Positions 1 through 10,530 of a stretch of DNA of 64,000 bases are shown piece after piece. The stretch spans positions 68,437,112 to 68,501,111 of the forward strand of contig JALGQZ010000004.1 in the NCBI GenBank assembly GCA_023105745.1. The letters are read 5' to 3'. The translations under genes and the position numbers were made by a program. This stretch comes from Austropuccinia psidii. Taxonomy: Eukaryota; Basidiomycota; Pucciniomycetes; Pucciniales; Sphaerophragmiaceae. The notes below the pieces were generated by a model. That model saw only the letters and a program-made list of their open reading frames with translations, was not told the origin of the DNA and made no database searches. Each line of letters starts with the position of its first letter. Position 1 is the first letter of the stretch.

Positions 1-48
1 AAGAGCAAAACACTAGCAATGGTAAAGACCAGCTACAGATAATCCTTA

Positions 49-1041
49 TCAAAATTTCTTCATGGCTTCTTCATAAGCAGCTTCCTCCGTGGCCAAAGCA
101 ATAGTAGGCTCCCCTGGAATAGCACTCTTCATAGCCTTATCAACAAACACCTTAGTCAAAGCATCAACTTCAGAAAATAAGGATGTGACCACCTTCTTGT
201 TCACCGTTTTCTGATAAGTGAATTTTCCAGTTATATTCCAGCGGTGATAGGTTGCAAAGATTGATTCAGGTTCTGGAGACATTGGGCCTCTGGAAGTGCT
301 GGCCATAGGTGGTTGGATACTGGTAGAGGTAGAGGCAAGTGTGGATGGCCTGGTTGGGGATCTAATTGGAAGTTGAGGTGGGTGGGGGACCTGATCACTT
401 CATTATTGGTGGTACTGGCTTGGACTGGGGACTGTGAAGTGGATTGGATTCTTCTTTTCTGGATTGGGGTAGTAATTTCAAGCTCTTCTCAATCAATCTC
501 ATCACTGCCTTCAGCATCAGTATCAATTTCATCTTGAGCCACCAAATTTCTCTTCAATTTTCCAAGTTTTCAATCTTTTCTGGTGACCAAAATGGGAACC
601 TCTGGGGCCACTCCAATGGAATTTCCTTGGGGGTGAATTGAACCTCCAATGTTGGCCCAGCAACTGCTGGTATTATTCCATTGTTGGACACCCCTCATTC
701 TGGATCCAGTCACTGAGTAAGAAGAAAAGAAACCATAGAATTCAGTAACACATCAGTTTTATTACCAATCAACTCACAATTGGAGTGACCAGAGGTGGCA
801 TCAGAGGTGGGACGTTCATCAACAGGAGCTTCCAATCCAAATCTTCCACCCTTCTTTATGCTGCCCTATAATCTTCTGGGATTGTCAGGAAAGCAGTAGT
901 GGGATTGAGAACAATTTCTTTTTCCAATATTGCAGAATTGACACCTGGTGGACGTAGCAGTGGCAGATTCAACACAAGGAATCCCTTTCCTCTGACAATT
1001 GACGCAGGGTGGTTCAATAACTCTGACAGATTTAAAACCAT
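49..1041 (-). pseudogene. Unrecognised antisense coding-like remnant
   Basis: On the minus strand two stretches look coding-like: 856-1041 (61 codons, starting MVLNLSELLNHPAS) and 49-306 (85 codons, starting MASTSRGPMSPEPESIF). The latter is preceded in frame by a Pro/Ser/Thr-rich stretch. Between them the frame holds several stops. They lie antisense to the host retroelement, as a captured gene fragment or an antisense ORF would. I do not recognise the family and assign no function. It could be chance. Confidence 0.2.
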
Positions 1042-1329
1042 GATAGTTTTTATTGATGTCTCAAATCTCTGTAGGGGCCATACTCTCTTCAGAAAGCTCC
1101 CTCAAGTTATCAAAGACAACAGCACCATAAAGTACAGAGTCACAAATGGAAGTCAGCTTTCAACTCATCTTCAAGTCAAGATTCAAAGCCAAGACCAAGC
1201 AAATCATGGAAAAGCCCAAGTCAGAAAGTCAAATATGGCATTTTGAACTTCAAGAACAGAGTGAAGCACAAGAGAATAGAAGAAATTATCATCAAAAACT
1301 GTTTCATTGGCTAAATTGGCCATTTTAAG

Positions 1330-1615
1330 GCATTTGCACATTTTTTGTGCATTTTGTGCATTTTTTGTGCATTTGGCACATAATTCCATCAAAACATCTT
1401 CAAAGTACCTGAAAGGCCTTAAAACATCAAAAACCAAAGAAAAATAGTGGAATTGGTGCAGTTGTGCATTTTGTGCATTTTGTGCATTTATGACTAATTC
1501 ATGTTCAAAACCTTCAAAACTTCATTTAATTTCAAAAAATCATCAAATTATGCCATTTTAATCATATTGACATATTTGAGCACTTTTGCGCATTTTGCGC
1601 ATTTTGGTGCATTCC
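1330..1615. repeat. TTTTGTGCATT / TTTTGCGCATT repeats
   Basis: Short clusters of TTTTGTGCA and TTTTGCGCA units occur at about 1335-1385, 1458-1490 and 1585-1612. The unit resembles the GCGCATTTT minisatellite in the LTRs of element E at 27968 and 36074. Confidence 0.6.
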
Positions 1616-2158
1616 TGGCTATTACTTCTTCAAAATCATGAAAAATGCCAAAACAGAAATTTCAATCCAAAAAATCTTCAAAACCTTCAATATCTTGCAT
1701 TTTGCGCATTTTGGCCAAAAAACCCCATAAAAACAACAATTTGGGGGGAATTCCAGGAACTTTGGAATAGTCCAAAGCAAGAAAAAAGGCCAATTTTGGC
1801 CCAACCTCAAAATGAAGACGATTTGATAAAAAAAAGCAGTGGTTTCTAAGGACATAGACCTGAAATCACTTTTTATCATAAGCCATGAGGACTCAAGACC
1901 AATTGAGTGAAGAGCTCTGCAATGAGAAGAAGATCAAAAATAGAAGAACAGGAGGAAGTGAAGAAAGTTCAAAGAAGGGGAGAAAAACAGAATCGAGTCA
2001 AAGAAGAAGGACCTACAAGTTGTGAAGATTAAAGGGTTGGAAATTATGATTTATGAAGAGGAATTATGAGGGATGAAAATTGGGTAATTGGGGGAAGAAA
2101 CTTCAGTTGATCTTATCAAGATTCACTATTCTTATGGTGCTCAGAGCTCACCACTTTC

Positions 2159-2171
2159 AAGAGGGGGGTAA
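2159..2171 (+). promoter_or_regulatory. Polypurine tract of the family B element
   Basis: AAGAGGGGGGTAA lies immediately 5' of the LTR start TGTCAC at 2172. This is where a plus-strand primer is expected. The matching site of element E reads AAGGTGGGGGGTAC at 35780-35793. Confidence 0.7.
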
Positions 2172-2545
2172 TGTCACAGCCATGGAGACAGGCAGGGCAT
2201 TACCACTCATTACTAATGGAAAATCTTCCAACACCTAATCAGCAAGGGGTTTCATGGAAGATTCACCAAATACAGTTCCAATCCTCAATACAGCTCAATA
2301 CAGGCAAAACCCAAATACAGGCCTGCCTCCAATACAGGTGAAAATACCTGTATTGATTCAAATATCTGTATTGGATACACCAATACAGTTTTACATCTCA
2401 AATACAGGTTTCTCAATCATACAATCATGGTTTCTCAACACTCAAACTCCAGGATGGCACTTTTTCACCTATACCAGCCCCCTTTTGCCCACCTGGGGGG
2501 TTTTCCCCCAGTTAATTAAAATATTGGATTTATTACTTAATATTA
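2172..2545 (+). repeat. Family B LTR, left part
   Basis: The first 374 bp of the 3' LTR of the family B element, beginning TGTCACAGCC. It is rich in CAATACAG and CTGTATTG motifs. It stops at TATTA, where the PIF/Harbinger element begins, and resumes at 10556. Confidence 0.8.
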
Positions 2546-2570
2546 GGGGGTGTCAAAGTCACCAAATCCC
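2546..2570 (+). repeat. PIF/Harbinger left terminal inverted repeat
   Basis: Reads GGGGGTGTCAAAGT then CACCAAATCCC, and pairs with 10531-10555 with one mismatch. It is followed by several AAATCCC / GGGATTT motifs to about 2700. Confidence 0.85.
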
Positions 2571-2826
2571 GCCTTAAAATAACACGGGATTTGGACCCCA
2601 AATCCCAACACTAAATCCCGGGTTTGTTATGTGTAAATCCCATGGAATTTTAACTGAGTCCCCTGGTATTTTGACCAAATCCCATGCATCTGGGATTTCA
2701 GCTTGAAACCTAACCCAAAATAGTACTCACAATTCATACCTGCACAACATATTCTTCTACACTCCATTTTGGATAATCTGACCGAACAGCTTACAGTCCA
2801 TTTATACTTCTTCATACATATAATAA

Positions 2827-4053
2827 TGCCTCAATCCAAAGCAAGACAAATCAAGACAGATATGAAGATCACCTCTAGCCTGCCTCATTCATCAGGTCAC
2901 TTGATACGTACAGATTATTTAACCATAATTAATTGGCTTTCAGTCAATGCCAATTTTGAGTCATGTTTTGGTACTAGTGGTTCAACAACTATTGGAAGAC
3001 CTCCCTCATCAAAGCAGCATGGATTTCAGCTTATGGCAATTGAGGTCAACAAAAAATCACGTAATCAACTAAACCTTAGTTCAAGCAGCATATGAGATCA
3101 ATGGCGAACATATAAAAAGAAATATATGGCAGCAAAAAAATTCGAGAATTTAACTGGGGCTGGAATCACGGAAGAAGATGAGAGTAAAGGAATAAAGTCA
3201 ATGAGTGAAAAGCTTGAAAGTATGTGTCCTTGCTATGCTGAAATGGATGGGCTCTTTGGCCACAAGCCCAATGTCACTCCGGTTGCAAGCTATGATTCAC
3301 AAGCAAAAGACAGCTTAAATGGTGATGATGATGATGTGTTGCCCAATAAGGTAAGTTATTGTCTCTTCCTTTTTTACCTGCAATAATTAAAGTTCATGTG
3401 CTTTTTAAAGGAGAATAATGGATTGGAATCACCTCTCAATCTTGTTCCTTTGGTTCATAATGAAGATGACTTGATTCAAGCGGAAAACCTTCAAGATGAA
3501 TCAGTAAGTATTTTTAAGCCTGATACTTATGAAATCCATTGTTGATTATTTCTCCTTTGAACAGCAAATTAAATCCATAACGCATTCAACACAAAAGCGT
3601 AATCAAGCATTGACACCCAACTTGAATGACAAGAGTGGCTCTAGTCAAAGGCCAATGGATATGTTTGCACCGACATATGCCAGTTTTCTTGAATCACGGC
3701 AAAAGGGCATGTTTTGGAATTATGGCTACTCTGATCAATCCCACTGACTAAATTCATGATTTGTAGCCCGTGAAACCAGTGACAATGCTTGTTTGGAGTG
3801 GGACAGGGAGAGGTGGATTGAAGAGAAAGAAAGCAACATGGAAAAGCAACAGTTTGAAGAAGTCAAGTTGTAAAAGCAAATGGAGTTTGAGGAGAAGCAA
3901 CATGCAAAGCAATATGAATTTGAAAAAGAAAAGTGGAATCGTGAATTGGAATTGAAGGAAAATCAATGCTAGATGGATCTCACTATAGCGGCATTGTCAT
4001 CAAGCAGGCCAATTGGGGAGCTGGAATGCATTCTGGCATTAATCAATAAAAAA
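2827..4053 (+). pseudogene. PIF/Harbinger ORF1, Myb/SANT-like DNA-binding protein, broken
   Basis: Plant and fungal PIF elements encode, beside the transposase, an ORF1 with a Myb/SANT-like domain that helps bind the termini. An ATG at 2827 opens a basic N-terminus followed by a Myb-like segment (LIRTDYLTIINWL... then QWRTYKKKY). Acidic and Ser-rich linkers follow, and the gene ends in a charged coiled coil (about 3800-3960, Glu/Lys/Gln-rich). Introns are visible at about 3351-3410 (GTAAGT...AAAG) and about 3504-3564 (GTAAGT...ACAG). In-frame stops at 3093 (TGA), about 3868 (TAA) and about 3970 (TAG) break it. The family call rests on context and pattern rather than strict motif identity. Confidence 0.6.
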
Positions 4054-4994
4054 TAACTTATTACATATATGTAATGTGATCCATTTATATGTGGTGCTTG
4101 TTCAATAAATCTTATGTTTATGTTTAATGATTGATCTTATGTCATGAAATCTAACTCCACTTTATTACCAAATGGAAATTTCAATTTTTACACATAATTG
4201 GGGCACCAACTTGCAATTTCAATTTCATATGAAATTTATTTGCAATTTGAGACAGATTGGAAAATTTGGGCAAGTTTTGCATTGAGAATTTATATGAAGT
4301 CTGTTCAAAAATCAAATTTGATGATGGCTTTTTTCCTTTTTTATGAAAATGTCATTTTATGGTTTTTTTTTAATTTTTTCATCTTTTTCTATATGTTTTT
4401 TTTAATTTAATGGTTATTTTGTTTTTTTCAGTTTGAAGGGTTTCAACTTTTAATTGGGCAATGTCCCTTGTTTTGTTGATTTTTGATTTTTAATTTTTTT
4501 TTAAAGTTGATTTTTTTCTTTAATTTCTTTTAATTTATTCTTTTTTATTTTTACTTTTCACCTCTCCAATTTAAAAAAAAAAAACCTTTTTTTTTAATTT
4601 TTTTTTAATTTCAAATCTTAAATTTCACTTTTTTTTTATCATTTTGACTTTTTACCCCTCCCTCTTAAAAAAAATTCACCAATTTTTTTTTATTTTTTTT
4701 TTTAAATTTTAATTTTTAATTCTCAATTAATTTTTTTCTAATTTTACTCTTCACCCTTCCCTCTAAACAAAAACCGACTTTTTTTAAAAATCAGGTAAGT
4801 GAATTTCTCTTCTTTTTGTTTAATCATAACCATCTTTTGCTAATTTTTTTTTTATTTTTATATAGGTATTTTTTTTTGTCTTTTAATTTTTTTTTATTCA
4901 ATTTTTTGCACCTCCCAAACTCACCCACCCATCACCATCATCATCCACAACTCACCCACCCAACACCATCATCAATCACCATCCACCTAACTAA

Positions 4995-5034
4995 CCCTGG
5001 AACCTCCCAAATAGGCTCCTGGGAGGTTCCAGGG
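4995..5034. other. Perfect 15-bp inverted repeat (hairpin)
   Basis: CCCTGGAACCTCCCA at 4995-5009 pairs with its exact complement at 5020-5034 around a 10-nt loop. It is GC-rich inside very AT-rich DNA. No T run follows at once, and its role is unknown. Confidence 0.75.
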
Positions 5035-5130
5035 CCTGAGACCTTAAAATCGATCCAAATCAATTCGGAATCGATTCAGAAGGCCTCCCGAATCAATCCC
5101 AAATCAATTTGTCATTGTTTTACTTCTTCA

Positions 5131-5164
5131 TCATTCTAATGGCCCCTAGAGGCCATTAGAATGA
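5131..5164. other. Perfect 14-bp inverted repeat (hairpin)
   Basis: TCATTCTAATGGCC at 5131-5144 pairs with its exact complement at 5151-5164 around a 6-nt loop. It lies about 540 nt upstream of the Tet-like reading frame and about 100 nt from the other hairpin. Confidence 0.75.
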
Positions 5165-6243
5165 TTATTTTATTTAATTTTCATTTTTTTTTAAATTATA
5201 TCATTTAAATAAAAAATTATACTGATGTTTTTTTTTTCTATAATTCTCATTACTCTTTTTTTTCTTTTTCAATTCTGGAATTTGAGAACTGATCTCAATT
5301 TTTTTTTCTTATTATTCATTTATTGACTTTGAATAATATCTTACTAATTTTTTTTTGATTTTTTTTTATTTCAAAAATCTATGACTGATAATGATTTCTT
5401 TAACACTGATGATTTTTTTTTAATTTTTTTTTAATCATTTATTTTATTTCAAAAATCATTTACTGATAATGATATTTTTTTCCTTTTTTAATTTTTTGGG
5501 ATAATAATCATTACTGACCCTTGATTGATTTTTTATTTTAATTTTTGTTTCTCTTTTTTATTTATTTGTTCATATAGGGGAGGATTAATTATAAGAATTT
5601 ATTTTGCAATGTCATTTCATTTCCCATCCCTTCCATCATCCTTAAAATTCAAAAAAAAAATCTCCTCCTCCCTCTCATTCTTCCAATCATTTTGATGATG
5701 TCATGGTTAGGACTAAACCAGACTCAGCACATCATCAGAGTGATTTGAAAGATGATGAAGCTCATATTACTCCTCTTGATGTCATGGTTAGGACTAAACC
5801 AAATATAGAACATCATGAGGATAATAATACCAAATTAAATAATAAAAGAAAGCTCACCCAAAGCCAAAGACAACACATCCATGATTCAAAACAAATAATG
5901 TCTCACCTTGGCCATTCCAAAAATGAATTTAAAAACTTTTCAACAATTTCGATTGACAAGAAATCTGCCAATGCCTCATGGTTAAAACTTCCATCACTTA
6001 ACACTCTCCCCCATCCTTATATCCTCATTAATAAAACATCCAAGCCATTTTTGCCTGTCATCATATATGAAATAACCCCATTTGATAATTCTTCTGGCCA
6101 CTCTCAAATTCTGCAAAACATCATCATGACAATAATGTCCTTATCTCAAAATCAACAAGAAATTAAAACCAATAAGCAACTCCAAGGTGGCATTATGAAA
6201 GGTATTGGGTTTCAATCTGGTTCTGATGCTGGAAAATCTGCAG

Positions 6244-8224
6244 GTGTGTGATATTTTTGGCATATTACCTTAATAATTACTGACTAATTGTGAGCCTTGA
6301 GGTATATTTTACATACCCAAATAGGCCACAATTATCTTAAAAAGAAATTTTGAATTATGCAAAACTCATAAGTCATGCATATATCCAAAATTCATCATTT
6401 TCAATTTCAGAAAAGATGAATAACTTTTTATTGAGTAAGTAAATCCATGGATTTAAGACCAGATTTGGATTCTACACAAAAATTCACCTAGGGTAGCTCC
6501 ATAGAGTGAATAAGCTCAATTTAAGTATTTGAGGTGGTAAAATGGAAAATACTTCAATACCACATCATTAATACCACATAAAAGATCCGTGAAAATTTTT
6601 GTTTTTCTTGATTTTTAGCCAAAATAATGGGAAAGTGAGAAATCCCATGTTACATATACACTAAGAATAGTGTTATGCATGTTTTGAGCACTTAATATCA
6701 TGGTATTCTTACATGGACTTTTGGTACACCCATAGTGGATATCTCACTTTAAGCTTAAATTACTATTTTGACGTAAAAAATAGGCAAGGGGGACAAAAGA
6801 CATCAAAGAGAGCCAGGGTACCCAACTTCTGAGGCCTCAGAGGCGTGGATAGCTCCAGAGCATGGATCCATGGCTCATCTTGGCCCAATTGGTAAACTAA
6901 AACTCTTTGGGAACTTGGTTACCAAGTTACAACTACTGTAAAACATCAGAAAATAGCAAATAACCTGCTATTTTGACGTGCCAAGGAGGTAATGAGCTAC
7001 TTACACTCCTGTAACCATGTCAATTACTAATGACTTTCCATGGATAAACCCCAAAAGAGTAATTAAAACCCTTTTGGGACCCATATTCATTGATTTACCT
7101 CATAGCAACCAGCAAAACACTGCTATTTGCAATTCTACGTAGAAATGAGGTAAAACCTTCAAAAATTCATTAAAAATACAATTCTTAATGAATCTTTCTG
7201 AAACTTTCAGGACTAAAGGAGAACTGTATTATCTATGGTACAACCAAAAAGAATTACAGTTTTACTAGTAAAATTAAAAGTTTTACTTACAGTCCATTTT
7301 TGGATATTCTACGTGAAACACTGAATCTTCAAAAATTCACAGTAATTACAACCTGTGATGAAATTGGCAATAACATTGATAACTTTGAGAAATCAATGAT
7401 TATTTTAGAATAAAAGAAGATTTACAAGTGTTACTCCTTTTATTCTTAACCATATTGGGGTTGGTAGTCACGTAAAAGCATCAATTAAGTAATTATGATA
7501 ATCTTACATGACAACAGATGATGCAATCAATAATCCAAAAAGGTTTATTGTTTTCTCACTCACTGGTTTTTCAGTTTGCTCCATGGCACGCCTCTGTGAG
7601 CTGTGGTTGACTTAAAAGAAGCCTCTTCTTGCTGTTTTTTCATCATCATCTTATCAATTTATTAAATCTTTATTACCAACAAGTAAGTATTAGTTCAACT
7701 ATTCTTAAGTGTTTTAATTCTTTCAGAATCAATCAGAAAGACGTGAAATCATAGAATCCAACTATATATTGTTGTAATACTGTTATAAATCATTTTGATC
7801 CCTTAAATCCACAATTCCACGTCAAATTTCTCTACTTTTATTATCAATAAGTTCTTTGGAGTATTAGTGAGTCTTTTATCTTTAATTCTTAAAGTTTTTC
7901 TCTAGTAATAGTTTTCTTCAAGAATTATCTTTATAATTATTCTTGTAAAAGATAATTATATATTAAAATAATTTTATTATTTTAATAAAAGAAGTTTTTA
8001 TTATTAAATTCTTCTTGTAATTGATTCTTGTAGACAATTACTGCTCACTGTTATAATCACTAGTAGTGTATAACACGTGAAAGAAATAATTTCATAATTA
8101 TTTAATTGTGGTTATAATAATTTTTATTATTATATTTCATAAGAACAGACATAGTACTGTTGATTAATAGTAATATTATCATCAGTTTCATAGTCACATC
8201 TTACACTAATTACAAAATTATTAG
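6244..8224 (+). other. Intron of the Tet-like gene, enlarged by a solo LTR
   Basis: The 5' site AG|GTGTGTGAT is at 6244 and the 3' site TTATTAG|GTG ends at 8224. Removing the LTR plus one TSD copy leaves 59 nt (6244-6288 plus 8211-8224), a normal fungal intron length, with CTGACTAAT as the likely branch-point region. The LTR target duplication CTAAT lies in that branch-point sequence. Confidence 0.75.
6289..8205 (+). repeat. Family A solo LTR, plus orientation
   Basis: A 1917-bp LTR starting TGTGAGCCTTGAGG and ending CACATCTTACA, flanked by the 5-bp duplication CTAAT (6284-6288 and 8206-8210). Its reverse complement matches the LTR of element C at 38289-40208 over its whole length. The intact duplication shows a single insertion later reduced to a solo LTR by recombination. 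No internal retroelement genes remain. Confidence 0.95.
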
Positions 8225-8882
8225 GTGTTTACTCCAGAAAACCCGGTTTAACTCCTCATCAAATTGAAACAGATAACAATCAATGGATCAAGCTTCATCA
8301 ATATGACGAATTCGTTTACTCAAGAATCTCCCATTTTTCAAAATTAGCAGAAAATGAAAATCAATCATTAATGGAAGCAGCCCAATTACCCAACTTCAGT
8401 CAACTCAAATGGACTTCTGCCAATCCCAAGGAAGAACTCAAATTGTTTACCAATGTCATTGTCACCCAAGATGGATTTTTCAATAAGCCACACAAAGATT
8501 TAAATGATCTCAATGCCTGGACTTATGGTATATTTTCTTTTGTATCAAAAAAGATTTCCTTCCACTTCCTACTATCTTCACCCCCTCTGGACATGGCTTA
8601 CACTTCCCCAAATTAAAAATGGAGATTGATTTTTCAAAGAAACCTGGCATCATTCAAATTCTTTGGAAGACATCAACAATGGTTCATCATACAACATAAC
8701 CACCTCCAGAAATTATCAATCATGACAAAATTACTCATTTTGGATGTTCTTTTCAAATAAACCAGAAATTATTTAATGTAGGTGACAAATTCTTGAAGAT
8801 GACACCCACCGAAATTAATTCAAGAGTCAATGGGTACTTTGAAAGAAATATGCAGGATCAAAAAAGAACTAAAAAATCTTAA

Positions 8883-8969
8883 TTGTAAATACTTTTATTT
8901 TATGAATAACATCTCCACTTGGTTGTATGCCAATAAATTAAGTTTATAAAACATTGGTCCTGATGAAAT
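8883..8969. other. Tail-to-tail gap between Tet-like gene and transposase
   Basis: About 90 bp separate the convergent 3' ends of the Tet-like gene and the transposase. It is AT-rich with AATAA-like motifs (for example GAATAACA and CAATAAATT) that could serve as polyadenylation signals on either strand. Confidence 0.4.
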
Positions 8970-10249
8970 CTACAATTGACTATTTTTCCATGCCAAAGTG
9001 ATTGGTTTAATTTTTTCACGCATATTTACCACATCTTCCCCAATGTCATTGTTGGCCAGATTTTCCGCATGTGGTGGATCATCATCTTCATATAAATCAA
9101 ACCACTCATCACCAATTTGAGCTAACCTATTATGTAGTATCATGCAAGACACAACCCAACTAACAAAATATTCAATTTCATGATTATCCCTCATTTGATT
9201 TCACATTTCCCTTAGAGAAAACCACCTCCCCTTCAAAATTCCAATTGCATGCTCAATTCTGACCCTTGATTTTGCTAGACAGTAATGGAAAGAACGGTTG
9301 TCTTCATTATGTGCTACAACTCCCTTATATGCTGAGACAACCCAAGGAGAGCTTGCATATTCCAAATCTGCAAGTAAGTATTGATCCTTTTCATAAAACG
9401 CTTGAGGTGTTTGTGCTATTTTCATATGTTGATAGACATTTGAATCATGAAGTGACCCAGTACAACCAACATGCAGTGCAGTGAACTGTTTGTTGGTATT
9501 GCAAACCAGTTGTATTGACATAGAATACCTTATATGTAAATCATCAGTAAGATTTAAATAAAGAATAAAGATTCAACAGCTTACCTTTTTTTGCAATCAA
9601 AATACGCTTCACCATCATTGGGAGGATGTTGTGATAATGGTATGAGACTCCCATCAATAAACCCAATGCACCCAGGGGAGCCTTCTGCTTGCATTACTTG
9701 AGACATCTCTCTGCATTGTTCCATTGTTGGCCACACAATCACTTTGCACTTCAACTTCATTAATATCTGGATGACTCCTTGAGTGTACAACACAATAGCC
9801 CCATGGCTAATTCCAAACAACATTCCAATCTTTCCTAAAGCAGCCCCATTTCCATTTGATCCTAGCCTTGATAATGCCACAGCCAATCGGATGGCAGGAT
9901 TGCGTTGTTTGTTTTGTGATGAGTTTTGAAAGGTTTTATCAGCTTGAATCTGTGAAACCAATTTTTCAAATGATTCATGTGTGGTCCTACATAGCTGTCA
10001 AAACTTTTCAGATGAAAATGTCTGTAAATCATTCATTGTATACATGTAATGAGATGGATATCTTCTATGAGGATTGATGTATCTTTGTGATGTTATCATA
10101 TCTAATAAGATTATATCTTCCTGGATATCAGAATCACTATCAGAGTTGAGAGCATCGATGAACTGAAGTGAGCTCAAGGTCTGAAGTAAAAGTAGCCTTT
10201 GTGATGCCTTGGGCATGGTAAATGAAGAAAAGGCTGGTAGTAAATGCAA
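8970..10249 (-). pseudogene. PIF/Harbinger (HARBI1-like, DDE_Tnp_4) transposase, broken by stops
   Basis: The transposase cuts and pastes the element. Reading leftward: an N-terminal segment (10249-9998), then helix-turn-helix-like residues (NPAIRLAVALSRLG; FGISHGAIVLYTQGV), CIGFIDGSLIPL (first Asp), a likely 60-nt intron at about 9526-9586 (GTAAGC...ATAAG) joining DCKKR to YSMSIQLVCN, GSLHDSNVY, LLADLEYASSPW (second Asp) and RVRIEHAIGILKGRW (Glu). The frame is interrupted by TGA before QLCRTTHESF (near 9998) and by TGA after SLREM (9201), each where the family usually has Arg, which suggests CGA-to-TGA changes. It is convergent with the Tet-like gene. Confidence 0.85.
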
Positions 10250-10530
10250 TTTGAAATCAAATAACTTAATAAATGATGAGTGTATTTATATTTTATTCAA
10301 GAGAAGGAAATTTTTATGCAATTTAACGTGCCCTTACTGAGTTGTGTGTTTGAAAAATGTGCCTTTATGGGAAGCTAAAGGTGGGATTTTGGTATTTAAA
10401 CATGGGATTTGGTACCAAAAAACCTGTGTTTTTGTACCTCAAAATACCTCACCTCTTGAGGTGTGGGATTTCCCAAATCCCAAAAAATTAATGCGGGATT
10501 TTGGCAAAAAAAACTCGGGATTTTGAGTGT
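10250..10530. repeat. PIF/Harbinger right subterminal region with GGGATTT / AAATCCC motifs
   Basis: Between the transposase start and the right inverted repeat there are about eight GGGATTT or AAATCCC motifs (about 10382-10535), plus GGTACCAAAA and AGGTGTGGGATTT. The left end (2560-2710) has the same motif several times in both orientations. Such subterminal arrays are typical transposase or ORF1 binding sites. No promoter can be placed exactly. Confidence 0.6.

Larger units (their letters stand above)
4054..5702. other. AT-rich spacer between ORF1 and the Tet-like gene
   Basis: About 1.65 kb of T-rich, low-complexity sequence without a credible gene. It contains two strong hairpins (4995-5034 and 5131-5164, listed separately) and long T/A runs. 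It presumably holds the 3' end of ORF1 and the promoter of the Tet-like gene. Confidence 0.6.
5703..8882 (+). pseudogene. Tet-like (TET/JBP family) 2OG-Fe(II) oxygenase, interrupted by a solo LTR and frameshifted
   Basis: TET/JBP enzymes oxidise 5-methylcytosine or thymine in DNA using Fe(II) and 2-oxoglutarate. Exon 1 (5703-6243) encodes a basic N-terminus and the segment IIYEITPFDNSS... GIMKGIGFQSG. Exon 2 starts at 8225; the predicted splice is in frame (G|GT, GVYSRKPGL). Exon 2 carries NGFFNKPHKD-type residues as DGFFNKPHKDLND (codons from about 8473; His and Asp of the iron-binding HxD at 8491-8499) and TYGIFSF. The frame then slips at an A6 run (8547-8552); the shifted frame continues with SGHGLHFPKLKMEIDFS, ILWKTSTMVHHTT (second iron-ligand His region), a TAA at 8697, HFGCSFQI and a stop near 8882. 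The N-terminal part also contains two near-repeats of MVRTKP. The family call is by motif memory of rust proteins annotated Tet-like 2OG-Fe(II) oxygenase. Confidence 0.7.

Noticed and set aside
4816..5139. 107-codon ORF in the transposon spacer
   Set aside because: Low-complexity Phe/Leu/His/Pro translation of T-rich and CACC-rich DNA; includes a hairpin.
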